Origin: CBFFRJ01 sp965644225
GTDB taxonomy: Bacteria > Pseudomonadota > Gammaproteobacteria > Enterobacterales > Enterobacteriaceae
Direction: 5' to 3'
NCBI RefSeq assembly: GCF_965644225.1
Contig: NZ_CBFFRJ010000008.1
Location: 3,762 to 67,761, forward strand
Length of the DNA: 64,000 bases
Part shown: positions 1 through 7,775 of the stretch, in pieces
Layout: the number at the start of each line of letters is the position of its first letter
Numbering within the stretch: position 1 is the first letter of the stretch
Program-made: the position numbers and the translations under genes
Notes under the pieces: model-generated
Database searches by the model: none
The model's input: only the letters and a program-made list of their open reading frames with translations
Told to the model about the DNA's origin: nothing

Positions 1-1086
1 CGCCCGGACATTATTATCGTCACCACCATGGACCGGACCCATGACGATTATATTGTGCGGGCGCTGAAAGCCGGCTGCGATGTGATCACGGAAAAACCAA
101 TGACCATCGATGAAAAACGCGCCCTGCGGATCCTTGATGCCATCCAGGAAACCGGGCATACCGTGCGTGTCGCCTTCAATTACCGCTATGCGCCGCACCA
201 CAGTAAAGTCCGCGAGTTACTGATGAATGGCGCGATTGGCGAGGTCTTCTCCGTTCACTTCGAATGGCTGCTCAACACCGAACATGGGGCCGACTATTTT
301 CGTCGCTGGCACCGGGAAAAACGTAACAGCGGCGGGCTGCTGGTGCACAAATCCACCCACCATTTCGATCTTATGAACTTCTGGCTCAACAGCTACCCTG
401 AGCGAGTGTATGCCGAGGGCGGGCTGCGCTTTTACGGCAAAGAGAATGCCGAGAAACGCGGCGTCAGCGAATTCTATCCGCGTGCGCATGGCTATAAGGC
501 CGCGAAAAACGATCCCTTTGCCCTGCATATGGAGGAAAACCCGCAGCTTAAGGCTCTCTATCTCGATGCCGAACATGAAGATAATTACTGGCGGGATCAA
601 AGCGTCTTCAGCGACGGGGTAACCATCGAGGATACGATGTCGGTGCTGGTGAAATACCAGAATCAGTGCCAGCTCAGCTATTCACTGAATACGTATTTGC
701 CCTGGGAGGGGCTGAACGTGGTGTTTAACGGCAGCGAAGGTCGGCTGGAGATGAAAATCGTCGAGAAATCCTATGTCAATGCCGGTGGCGAGCGCGAGAA
801 CGAAGGCAGTCTGGAGTCCTGCAATATTACGGTCTTTCCGATGTTTGCCGCCCCCTGGGAGGCGAACTTTAGCCTTGGCGAAGGCGGGCACGGCGGTGGC
901 GATAATGCCATGCTGGCGGATCTGTTTGGCGCGCCGGGTAACGACCCGCTTAAGCGCGCGGCCGATCACCGCGCCGGGGCGATGTCGATTCTGACCGGCA
1001 TTGCCGGAAATATCTCGATGCAGCAGCAGCGCCCGGTGAATTTTAGCGAATTTGAACTGGTTAAGCGGCTGATAAAGCATCCGTAA
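1..1086 (+). CDS. Gfo/Idh/MocA-family oxidoreductase, 5' end outside window
   Basis: The reading frame is open from the first base, so the N-terminal part of the Rossmann fold lies outside the window. About 361 residues are visible. The VITEKPM motif near visible residue 30 supplies the conserved EKP lysine at the nicotinamide site. The segment LLVHKSTHHFD further on matches the conserved histidine/aspartate helix of the C-terminal domain. Family members are NAD(P)-dependent dehydrogenases acting on sugars, inositols or related polyols in the cytoplasm. The substrate cannot be read from this fragment. The stop codon is at 1084-1086. The next genes are on the opposite strand. Confidence 0.85.
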   Translation, partial: RPDIIIVTTMDRTHDDYIVRALKAGCDVITEKPMTIDEKRALRILDAIQETGHTVRVAFNYRYAPHHSKVRELLMNGAIGEVFSVHFEWLLNTEHGADYFRRWHREKRNSGGLLVHKSTHHFDLMNFWLNSYPERVYAEGGLRFYGKENAEKRGVSEFYPRAHGYKAAKNDPFALHMEENPQLKALYLDAEHEDNYWRDQSVFSDGVTIEDTMSVLVKYQNQCQLSYSLNTYLPWEGLNVVFNGSEGRLEMKIVEKSYVNAGGERENEGSLESCNITVFPMFAAPWEANFSLGEGGHGGGDNAMLADLFGAPGNDPLKRAADHRAGAMSILTGIAGNISMQQQRPVNFSEFELVKRLIKHP

Positions 1087-1118
1087 TCGAAACAACAGCG
1101 CGGCCAGCCCGCGCTTTT

Positions 1119-1253
1119 TTAATAACGGCCTGGCGCAACATACAGAATAAGCAGCATGATAAGGCCAATTGCCGCCAGCACCTGCGATCCCGTCAGTAAG
1201 GTGCCAATCACGATCCCCCACAGCAGCAGAGCGAGAATCAGCGAGAATGGGGT
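1119..1253 (-). pseudogene. 3' remnant of a multi-spanning membrane transporter (DMT/EamA-like)
   Basis: Read on the minus strand, this segment encodes about 44 residues with two strongly hydrophobic stretches (for example SLILALLLWGIVIGTLL and AAIGLIMLLILYV) and ends at a TAA. An in-frame TGA lies immediately upstream (1254-1256) and there is no start codon, so this can only be the tail of a lost gene. The pattern resembles the last two helices of drug/metabolite transporters, but the family assignment is a guess. It lies between convergent genes. Confidence 0.4.
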
Positions 1254-1279
1254 TCAGACAATACTCCTGGCCCTGGTAG

Positions 1280-1969
1280 TCAAAACATCAGCCGGGCCAC
1301 CAGCGGCGCGGCAATCACCATCAGCACACCGGAGAGCATCATCACCAGGCTCGCCACTACCCCTTCCTGCTGGCCCAGCTCATAGGAGCGCGCAGTACCT
1401 GCGCCATGGGACGCGGCGCCAAAACCAGCCCCTTTCGCCATCCCTTCCCGAATTGAGAGGCGCAAAAAGAGCACATCACCCACCGCCATGCCAAATACGC
1501 CGGTAATCACCACAAACAAAGCGACCAGATCCGGCTGACCGCCCAGCGGTTTCGCTGCCGCAAGGGCAAACGGGGTGGTGACTGAGCGCACGGCCAGGCT
1601 ACGTTGCACTTCATCAGACAGGGTAAACAACCGCGCCAGCCAGACCGAGCTGGTCACCGCCACCACCGTCGCCGTTATCACCCCCGCAGAGAGTGACATC
1701 CAGTGGCGACGAATAAGGGCGAAATTGTCATAGATCGGCACCGCAAAGGCGATGGAGGCCGGTCCCAGAAGCCAGAGCAGCCACTGGGACTCCCCCATAT
1801 AACGCTGATAAGAGATATGGCCGAGCACCAGCACCAGAACCAGCAATACGGGGGTTAAGACCAGCGGCATCAGCGGCAGTTTATGGAACCGGCGGTACAG
1901 GCGCTTATTGAGGGAATAGAACACCAGCGTCATCACCAGGCACAGTACACTCAGGATAAAATCACTCAC
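1280..1969 (-). CDS. CidB/LrgB-family membrane protein
   Basis: A 229-residue inner-membrane protein with about seven hydrophobic segments. It belongs to the LrgB/CidB family (E. coli YohK type, 231 aa). In staphylococci and Bacillus, members partner with a CidA/LrgA protein and influence murein hydrolase activity, cell lysis or export of small metabolites such as pyruvate. It starts with GTG and overlaps the end of the upstream cidA-like gene by 8 bp, so the two are probably translationally coupled. The segment RLSIREGMAKGAGFGAASHG fits the family's conserved C-terminal region. The physiological role in enteric bacteria is not settled. Confidence 0.85.
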   Translation of the reverse strand: MSDFILSVLCLVMTLVFYSLNKRLYRRFHKLPLMPLVLTPVLLVLVLVLGHISYQRYMGESQWLLWLLGPASIAFAVPIYDNFALIRRHWMSLSAGVITATVVAVTSSVWLARLFTLSDEVQRSLAVRSVTTPFALAAAKPLGGQPDLVALFVVITGVFGMAVGDVLFLRLSIREGMAKGAGFGAASHGAGTARSYELGQQEGVVASLVMMLSGVLMVIAAPLVARLMF

Positions 1970-2372
1970 TCTTCAGCCTGCTTATTTCATAGCGATACAC
2001 TTTATCCACCACCCAGGCCGTCGCGCCCAGCACCAGCAGAGTGCTTAGCGCAATGACGGTAAAAATTCGCCAGCCATCCACCATCAACAATTGAGCGTAA
2101 TTGACCACCGCCACCACCGCCGGAACAAAAAACAGCAGCATTTCGGCCAGCAGCCAGCGTGCTCCGGCCCGCACCCAATTAAGCGGGATCACACGACAGA
2201 CAATCAGCATCAACAAAATAATCATGCCAACTAAATTGGCAGGAAGGGGGATATGCAACCACTGGACAAGGTACCCGGCAACAATGAATAGCCCGGCATA
2301 GAGAACGACCTGAACCGGTACCTGGAGCCGACGTACAATGGCAGGCGTAATACGACGTAACGCCATCTCCAT
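1962..2372 (-). CDS. CidA/LrgA-family holin-like membrane protein
   Basis: A protein of about 136 residues with four predicted transmembrane segments. The motif PLPANLVGMIILLMLI corresponds to the family's conserved 'P.P..liGm.ll' stretch. These proteins are holin-like partners of CidB/LrgB. I chose the ATG at 2372 because a GAGA element precedes it by about 7 bases. A GTG five codons further upstream (2387) is also open but has no ribosome site. It is the first gene of a two-gene operon and diverges from a LysR regulator, the arrangement of cid loci elsewhere. It is clearly different in sequence from E. coli YohJ. Confidence 0.8.
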   Translation of the reverse strand: MEMALRRITPAIVRRLQVPVQVVLYAGLFIVAGYLVQWLHIPLPANLVGMIILLMLIVCRVIPLNWVRAGARWLLAEMLLFFVPAVVAVVNYAQLLMVDGWRIFTVIALSTLLVLGATAWVVDKVYRYEISRLKSE

Positions 2373-2474
2373 ACATATTTCTCGCACAAATGAGACAGAG
2401 AGCCAGTATAGAGAGCCACCGCTGCGTTCTGAAATGAATTAAACTCATCGGATACATAGTCTAAAGGAATAATT

Positions 2475-3389
2475 ATGGACATCAGAACGCTGCGTTATTT
2501 TGTGGAAGTCGTAGGACAGCAAAGTTTCACTCGCGCAGCGGAGCGCTTATTCGTCACCCAGCCAACCATCAGCAAGATGCTAAAAAATCTTGAGGATGAG
2601 CTGAATTGCACGCTGCTTATTCGCGATGGCCGAAAATTATTACTCACCGATACCGGTCGCGTGGTCTTTGAACGCGGGCTGGCGATCCTCGCTGAATTTC
2701 GTCAGCTGGAAGCCGAACTGGATGATATTAATCATCTCAACAAAGGGATATTGCGTCTGGGGATCCCGCCGATGGTCGGCATGCTGATGGCCGGGCCAAT
2801 CAGCCTGTTTCGCCAGCGTTACCCTGGCGTAGAGCTTAAAATCTCCGAATTTGGCGGTTTGACGGTCCAGCAGGCGGTCACCAACGGCGAACTTGATCTG
2901 GCGATGACGGCCCTGCCTGTCGAAGCCGACAGCGGCCTTGCTACCCTGCCCTTGTTCAGCCACCCGCTTTGCGTACTGGTCCCCCGCTCCGGCGAGTGGC
3001 GCAATATCACCGCCATTACCCCGGAGCAGCTCGCAGGCCAGCCGCTGCTGATCTACAACGAAGATTTCGCCTTAAGCCGCCAGCTCAGCCAGCTTTTCAG
3101 CCAGCACGGTGTGAAGCCGCGAATTGCCGTGCGCAGCGGGCAGTGGGATTTTCTGGCGGCCATGGTCCAGGCTGGCGTCGGTATCGCCATCCTGCCAGAG
3201 CCGATTTGCCAGCGGCTGGACAAACAGATCTTCAACTGGATCCCGCTTGAGAGCGATTTACGCTGGCTGTTGGGGATGATCTGGCGCGATGGCGTCTACC
3301 TCTCACGTAGCGCCCAGGCATGGCTGGAATGTTGCAAAGGTTTCTGGCTGGAAACAGGAGAAACCACCTTTCCTGCCGGGAAACCCTGA
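2475..3389 (+). CDS. LysR-type regulator divergent from cidAB-like genes
   Basis: A 304-residue LysR-family protein. The N-terminal winged helix-turn-helix (about residues 1-60) includes RAAERLFVTQPTISKMLKNL. The remainder is the periplasmic-binding-protein-like effector domain (about 90-295). It is transcribed divergently from the cidA/cidB-like pair across about 100 bp, which suggests that it controls them, as CidR does in Gram-positive bacteria. By analogy the co-inducer would be a weak acid or overflow metabolite, but that is inference. The stop codon almost touches the stop of the convergent DUF1989 gene. Confidence 0.9.
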   Translation: MDIRTLRYFVEVVGQQSFTRAAERLFVTQPTISKMLKNLEDELNCTLLIRDGRKLLLTDTGRVVFERGLAILAEFRQLEAELDDINHLNKGILRLGIPPMVGMLMAGPISLFRQRYPGVELKISEFGGLTVQQAVTNGELDLAMTALPVEADSGLATLPLFSHPLCVLVPRSGEWRNITAITPEQLAGQPLLIYNEDFALSRQLSQLFSQHGVKPRIAVRSGQWDFLAAMVQAGVGIAILPEPICQRLDKQIFNWIPLESDLRWLLGMIWRDGVYLSRSAQAWLECCKGFWLETGETTFPAGKP

Positions 3390-3390
3390 C

Positions 3391-4071
3391 TCAGGCCGCA
3401 CTATCGGGCACCCATGGCCCCTGTAATTTTACCTGCGGGAACCCGTCGACCAGAATACGCACCTGCGCGTCGCGCGGCGTGTTATCCCCCTGCCCCTGGA
3501 TACTGACGATGTCCTGCGGGCAGGCAGAAAATGCAACGTAGCAATCCATCTCCGCACGCAAAATGATGTAGTCGCCCGGTCGGGTTACCACCGGCAATGT
3601 TTTGAGGGTGATACCGTCAGGCTGCACCTGAATATTCATAAAGATATTAAATGAGGCGAGATTGCCATGGGGCAAGGTGACGCCCAGCTCCGCCATACCT
3701 TCATGCAGATTGTCATGGCAGTTTCGGTGCGGTTCGCTACAGCCTAACAGCTCGTAGCGGCAGGCATCGCAGGCCGCCATAAAGGTATCATGCACACCGG
3801 GCGACGTGTCGGCTACCAGGGTGAGGATCGGGTGACGCTGGTCGGTAATAAAGCTATCGCCAATGCGCGGGTTAAGCCGTTGGTTCCACACCCGTGTCGC
3901 TTCCATACACATATACTCATTCACATCCTGGGCGTTATAGGCCCAGCAATCGACAACCTGGGTGCCATGCAGGTTAATCACCTGGACGGCTTCCCCTTTG
4001 TTCAGACGCACGGCTTTGCCGTACCGCGCCGGAATGGTCACCACATCACGATGCTGAAATTCAGCCGACAT
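3391..4071 (-). CDS. DUF1989 protein C (urea carboxylase-associated family)
   Basis: A 226-residue DUF1989 protein, the third of this family in the operon. Cysteines and histidines conserved with the paralogue at 6040-6672 are visible: AACDACRYE, EPHRNCHDNL and the later SACPQD. DUF1989 proteins usually lie beside urea or guanidine carboxylases; a heteromeric pair has been described as carboxyguanidine deiminase (CgdAB). No carboxylase or allophanate hydrolase lies here, so the substrate is probably different. It is the last gene of the operon, 14 bp after the second permease, with an AGGAG ribosome site before its ATG. Confidence 0.85.
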   Translation of the reverse strand: MSAEFQHRDVVTIPARYGKAVRLNKGEAVQVINLHGTQVVDCWAYNAQDVNEYMCMEATRVWNQRLNPRIGDSFITDQRHPILTLVADTSPGVHDTFMAACDACRYELLGCSEPHRNCHDNLHEGMAELGVTLPHGNLASFNIFMNIQVQPDGITLKTLPVVTRPGDYIILRAEMDCYVAFSACPQDIVSIQGQGDNTPRDAQVRILVDGFPQVKLQGPWVPDSAA

Positions 4072-4085
4072 ATTCTTCTCCTGGT

Positions 4086-4757
4086 TTATTCATGTTGTAT
4101 GCCGCGACGGTAGCGCGTCATACGTGATTCAAGATGGCGTGCCAGCGTGTCGAGCAGACTGTTAAGCAGCCAGTAACAAAGGGCCACCGTGAGATAGATC
4201 TCCAGCGGCGCATAGGTATCGGAAATCGCCTGCTTCGCGGCATACATAAACTCCTGTACCGAGACTACCGACAGCAGGGCAGAATCTTTGATAAGCCCAA
4301 TCATGAGTCCCACCAGCGGTGAGAGCATCTGCGGCAGCGTTTGCGGCAGCACCACATCGCGCAACTGCTCGGTACGGCTCAGCCCCAGAACCCGGCATGC
4401 CTCCCACTGTCCCTTTGGCAGCGCGTCAACAGCCGCACGGATAACCTGAGCGATATAGGGCGCGTAATAGAGGGTCAGCGCCAGTACGCCAACCACCGGA
4501 GACGAAAGCGTGATGTCATATTCCGGCAGGACAAAATAGAGCAGATAGATAACCACCAGCAGCGGCAGCGCCAGAGTGATGTCGCTGTAAGCCTGCAACA
4601 ACCGCTGCCAGAAACGTGGCGCCCGGATAAACAGTGTTGCCATTGCCGTTCCCCACAGCAGCGCACAGCACGCGGCGATGACGCATAGTTGCAGCGTGGC
4701 TGCCAGCCCTTCTCCCAGCGACGGCAGCGCATCAAGAATTGCCTGCCAGTCCATCAT
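4086..4757 (-). CDS. Amino-acid-type ABC transporter permease (HisM/GlnP family) 2
   Basis: A 223-residue inner-membrane permease with about five transmembrane helices. It carries the cytoplasmic EAA loop (GQWEACRVLGLSRTEQLRD) that docks onto the ATPase in polar amino acid importers. Its start overlaps the end of the other permease by 4 bp (ATGA type), so the two are probably made together and form a heterodimeric channel for the solute-binding protein encoded upstream. No ATPase gene is found in this operon. The ligand is likely an amino acid or small nitrogen compound; the family covers His, Arg, Gln, Glu and opines. Confidence 0.88.
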   Translation of the reverse strand: MMDWQAILDALPSLGEGLAATLQLCVIAACCALLWGTAMATLFIRAPRFWQRLLQAYSDITLALPLLVVIYLLYFVLPEYDITLSSPVVGVLALTLYYAPYIAQVIRAAVDALPKGQWEACRVLGLSRTEQLRDVVLPQTLPQMLSPLVGLMIGLIKDSALLSVVSVQEFMYAAKQAISDTYAPLEIYLTVALCYWLLNSLLDTLARHLESRMTRYRRGIQHE

Positions 4758-5404
4758 GCGGTTCTCCGTTTGGCTTCCAGTCGCCGGGCCGCCGCCGTCA
4801 GCGGTAAGGCAATCAGCAGGTAACCGGTGGCCACCAGCAGTAGCACCTGGGTGGCTTCATAAGTTCGGGCAATCACAATTTGTCCGGCAAAGGTCAGTTC
4901 AGTCAGGGCCACGACCGAGGCCAACGGCGTGGTTTTCAACAGGATAGTGAACTCGTTCACCAGCATGGGCAGACTGGCGCGCAGCACCTGGGGATTAATG
5001 ACATACCACCAGGTTAACAGGCGGCTCAGCCCCAGAGTACGCGCCGCCTCCAGTTGCCCCTGGGTGACCAGACTGCGGTTGACGCGCAGGATCTCCGCCA
5101 CATACGCGCCGCTGTTAAGGCCAATGGCCAGTACCGCCGCCAGCATTGGCTGACCACCCAGCCCCAGCCGTGGCAGGGTAAAGAAGACCACAAACAGCTG
5201 CACGATGGCGGGAGTCCCCCGCATCAGGCTGATGTACAAACGCCCGAGGGCACGCCAGAACCAGGCACGGCGCAGTTGCAGAAAGCAGCCAATCTGCCCC
5301 ATCACCACGCTGACCAGCGAAGCCAGCACCGTCAGAGCCAGCGTCATAAACAGCCCGTGCCCCAGCTCCGGTAGCGCCGCCAGTACCTGTTGATCCAGCC
5401 CCAT
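4754..5404 (-). CDS. Amino-acid-type ABC transporter permease (HisQ/GlnP family) 1
   Basis: A 216-residue inner-membrane permease of the polar amino acid uptake family. The EAA loop is visible as GQLEAARTLGLSRLLTWWYV at mid-protein, with hydrophobic helices on both sides. It starts 4 bp after the stop of the preceding DUF1989 gene and overlaps the next permease by 4 bp. It is therefore the fourth gene of a tight six-gene transcript that also encodes a solute-binding protein and three DUF1989 enzymes. It is the likely partner of the permease at 4086-4757. Confidence 0.88.
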   Translation of the reverse strand: MGLDQQVLAALPELGHGLFMTLALTVLASLVSVVMGQIGCFLQLRRAWFWRALGRLYISLMRGTPAIVQLFVVFFTLPRLGLGGQPMLAAVLAIGLNSGAYVAEILRVNRSLVTQGQLEAARTLGLSRLLTWWYVINPQVLRASLPMLVNEFTILLKTTPLASVVALTELTFAGQIVIARTYEATQVLLLVATGYLLIALPLTAAARRLEAKRRTA

Positions 5405-5408
5405 TCAC

Positions 5409-6056
5409 TTACTCCGGGTTAAAGTCAGTGAGATTTTCGGCCACCGACAGCCGCAGCGGCGCGGGGTTATCGTTGCCTGCAATACCGGTATTACAGGCCG
5501 AGACGATAAACTGCGTGTCCATCACCACGCGGCAGGTGATGCTGTCCCCGGCGCGGGTCAGGTTGGGTTCCGGCACAATGCTGCCGTCACGCATCAACGC
5601 CACGTGCATAAAGAGGTTGATCGGGTCCGGCAGCTTCGGTACCGACATGCCCAGGCGCGCCAACTCAGCGCTGACCGCCTCAATGCACCCTTCGCCGTCG
5701 TAACCCTGTTCGGCGAGAAATGCACGGGTTGACGCGGGCAGCAGCAGGTCATGGCGCTTCACGCTGTCCTTCCCCAGAACCATCATCGGACGGCGGCGAT
5801 TATTGACCATCCGCATCCCCGACCCGAGCAGATAGCTGTTGCTGAATACGCGGGTATGATGCACCGACAGCCACACCGCCGGATCCTGCTGGCTAAAGCC
5901 AAACAGCGAGGCGACAGCGCCATCGCCCAGGGCACTGATGCGCAGTAACTGCCCGCGCATGACCCGAATTGAGCCGACGCTGCCAGCAGCAACATCCACG
6001 GAGGCGGCCAGCGAGCGATCAGCGTTCTCAGTAAAAGCCTCACGCATGAGTAACAT
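5409..6056 (-). CDS. DUF1989 protein B (divergent paralogue)
   Basis: About 215 residues. The start ATG at 6056 is preceded by AGGAG at a 7-base spacing and overlaps the end of DUF1989 protein A, which implies translational coupling. The fold signature is retained (PDPINLFMHVAL, RAGDSITCRVVMD), but residues conserved in the other two paralogues are lost. The HRNC motif is replaced by GEGC, the upstream ACD motif is absent, and the late CPQD has become CNTG. It may therefore be the non-catalytic partner in a heteromeric enzyme with protein A. This is inferred from motif loss only. Confidence 0.8.
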   Translation of the reverse strand: MLLMREAFTENADRSLAASVDVAAGSVGSIRVMRGQLLRISALGDGAVASLFGFSQQDPAVWLSVHHTRVFSNSYLLGSGMRMVNNRRRPMMVLGKDSVKRHDLLLPASTRAFLAEQGYDGEGCIEAVSAELARLGMSVPKLPDPINLFMHVALMRDGSIVPEPNLTRAGDSITCRVVMDTQFIVSACNTGIAGNDNPAPLRLSVAENLTDFNPE

Positions 6057-6672
6057 GTTGCATCTCCTGTGGCTGGAAGCTGTCGCTGATGCGAATATCA
6101 ATCGGCGTCACCTGCAGGCCATTGCCGGGAATAATGTCCTGCGGGCAGGAGGAGACGGCGCAGATCAGGTCGCATAAGGCCTCGAAAGTGATGCTGTCTC
6201 CCGCTTTACTGTTGGGATCGGTCACTTCCATGCGTCCGTCAGCGGTCACCGGCCCGTTCTGGAAGAGGTTGAACGGCTCCGGCAACGTAAAATAGGTCAC
6301 GCCGTGGGCTTTCATACCTTCGAGCAAATTATCAACACAGTTACGGTGCCCCTCTACGCCAAAATCGACGCTAAAACGGGTGCGATCGCAGGCCGGCACG
6401 TTGGCATCATGGATCCCGATGCTGTCCGCCATAATGCGCAGCAGCGGACGGTTCTCACTCGACCACAGCGCATCGCCCGGTTTAAAGAACAGCGAACGCA
6501 GATGCTGGCGGGTATGCACGGGCGACAACTTTTCGTCGAGATTGTCAGCATTGACAGCCACAAAGTCGGCGGCCTGCTGCCCTTCACTGTCAATGACGGT
6601 AATAAACTGACCTTTACGCACACGGAAGGTTTTGCCGTGGCCCGCCGGCACCCTCAGGTTTGACTGGCACAT
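6040..6672 (-). CDS. DUF1989 protein A (urea carboxylase-associated family)
   Basis: About 210 residues starting at the ATG at 6672, directly after the binding-protein gene; an in-frame extension further upstream overlaps that gene and is not credible. The family motifs are complete: PACDRTRF, EGHRNCVDNL and SSCPQDI. The cysteine and histidine residues are plausible metal or catalytic ligands. Relatives named UAAP1/UAAP2 or CgdA/CgdB act on carboxyguanidine. Here the gene sits in an operon with an ABC importer and without carboxylase genes, so it may act directly on an imported guanidino or amidine compound. That role is inference. Confidence 0.85.
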   Translation of the reverse strand: MCQSNLRVPAGHGKTFRVRKGQFITVIDSEGQQAADFVAVNADNLDEKLSPVHTRQHLRSLFFKPGDALWSSENRPLLRIMADSIGIHDANVPACDRTRFSVDFGVEGHRNCVDNLLEGMKAHGVTYFTLPEPFNLFQNGPVTADGRMEVTDPNSKAGDSITFEALCDLICAVSSCPQDIIPGNGLQVTPIDIRISDSFQPQEMQHVTHA

Positions 6673-6674
6673 GG

Positions 6675-7511
6675 TTACTCCTTCGGTATGAAATCGCTGG
6701 CGGGTACGGTGAACGTGGTGCCGAGGTACTGCTGCTGCAGTTGGGTCAGTTGCCCGTCTTTCTGCATCGCCAGGATATGATCGCTGATGGCTTTGTTCAG
6801 GCTGCCATCCTCTTTGCGGGTCGCCCATGCCATCCACTGTGACGGCCCCACTTCACCAACCTGCGCCACTTTGCCGGTGTATTTGCTCACGATCGGCGCC
6901 AGCACGGAGATATCGTCATATACAAAGTCAGCGCGTTTGGTCATCAGGGTACTGACGGTCTGATCGAGAGAGTCGACGCTAATAATGGTGATGGGTTTCT
7001 TGCCGGTTTTTTTCAGTTCGCTGTTAAAACTTTTCAGCAGTTGCTCCGGCACGCTGGCGGTTTTTACCGCGCCGCGCAGGCCAGAAAGGCTCTCGGCATT
7101 CAATGTTTTGGAACTGAAGGTTTTGGCATCCTCAGCGCGAACCAGCACGCCATTAACCGTTTTGCTGTACGGCACGGTGAAAAGCACTTTTTTGGCCCGC
7201 TCCGCCGTAACGTTCAGGGAAGAACCCTCGGCATTAAAGGAGCCAGAAATCAGGCCCGGCAAAATGCCGCTAAAAGCCGTCTTCTGAAACTCCAGTTTCA
7301 CGCCGAGATCTTTGGCGAAGGATTGCATGATGGCGACGCTGTAGCCGGTTATCTCGCCTTTGTCGTCGGTGTATTCATAAGGAGGAAATGTGGGGTCGAT
7401 CCCCACGGTCATTGTGCCGCTACTCTTGATGTCGGCCAGCGTATCGGCATACGCCGTCGCCAGTGAGCCCAAGGTGAGAAGTGCGGCGGTCAGCAGTGCT
7501 GTTTTTTTCAT
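6675..7511 (-). CDS. Periplasmic amino-acid-type solute-binding protein
   Basis: A 278-residue protein of the family 3 (PBPb) solute-binding proteins. A signal peptide is clear (KK, hydrophobic core, ATAYA cleavage near residue 22). The mature start is typical of the family: GTMTVGIDPTFPPYEY, then GYSVAIMQSFAKDLGV. It would deliver its ligand to the two permeases encoded downstream. It is the first gene of the six-gene operon and lies downstream of an RpiR regulator gene and a perfect inverted repeat (7628-7651). The ligand is unknown; the DUF1989 neighbours suggest a guanidino or other nitrogen-rich compound. Confidence 0.9.
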   Translation of the reverse strand: MKKTALLTAALLTLGSLATAYADTLADIKSSGTMTVGIDPTFPPYEYTDDKGEITGYSVAIMQSFAKDLGVKLEFQKTAFSGILPGLISGSFNAEGSSLNVTAERAKKVLFTVPYSKTVNGVLVRAEDAKTFSSKTLNAESLSGLRGAVKTASVPEQLLKSFNSELKKTGKKPITIISVDSLDQTVSTLMTKRADFVYDDISVLAPIVSKYTGKVAQVGEVGPSQWMAWATRKEDGSLNKAISDHILAMQKDGQLTQLQQQYLGTTFTVPASDFIPKE

Positions 7512-7627
7512 TATGGTATTTCCCTGGTGTTGGTGAAATGTCTTTTTCTACTGAGCACTTTTTGTGCCACATTTTTCACCACCAGAGGTTCACCACCCTG
7601 CCATTACCCTCTTTTTCTCTTAAAATC

Positions 7628-7651
7628 ATAAAGAAACATTTGTTTCTTTAT
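7628..7651. promoter_or_regulatory. Perfect inverted repeat, candidate RpiR operator
   Basis: Two 11-base arms, ATAAAGAAACA and TGTTTCTTTAT, pair exactly around a 2-base centre. It lies 117 bp upstream of the solute-binding-protein start and between it and the rpiR-type gene, in AT-rich DNA. RpiR-family regulators bind palindromic operators near the genes they control. Direct evidence is the symmetry and location only. Confidence 0.6.
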
Positions 7652-7749
7652 TTTTATTTTACATTTCTACGGTTTCATAAATCCTGAATCGGGCAGCAAA
7701 CAGCCCGCAGAGCAAGCACTGTTTTGGGGAGGGGGTTGTACCAGAATGA

Positions 7750-7775
7750 TCAAAAATGCGCCAGAATGGCGCATT
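7750..7775 (-). terminator. Rho-independent terminator of the rpiR-type gene
   Basis: Arms AATGCGCC and GGCGCATT (7755-7762, 7768-7775) form an 8-bp stem with a 5-base loop. A T-run follows on the minus strand. The stem overlaps the stop codon of the regulator gene, so the regulator and the importer operon are probably separate transcripts. Confidence 0.6.
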
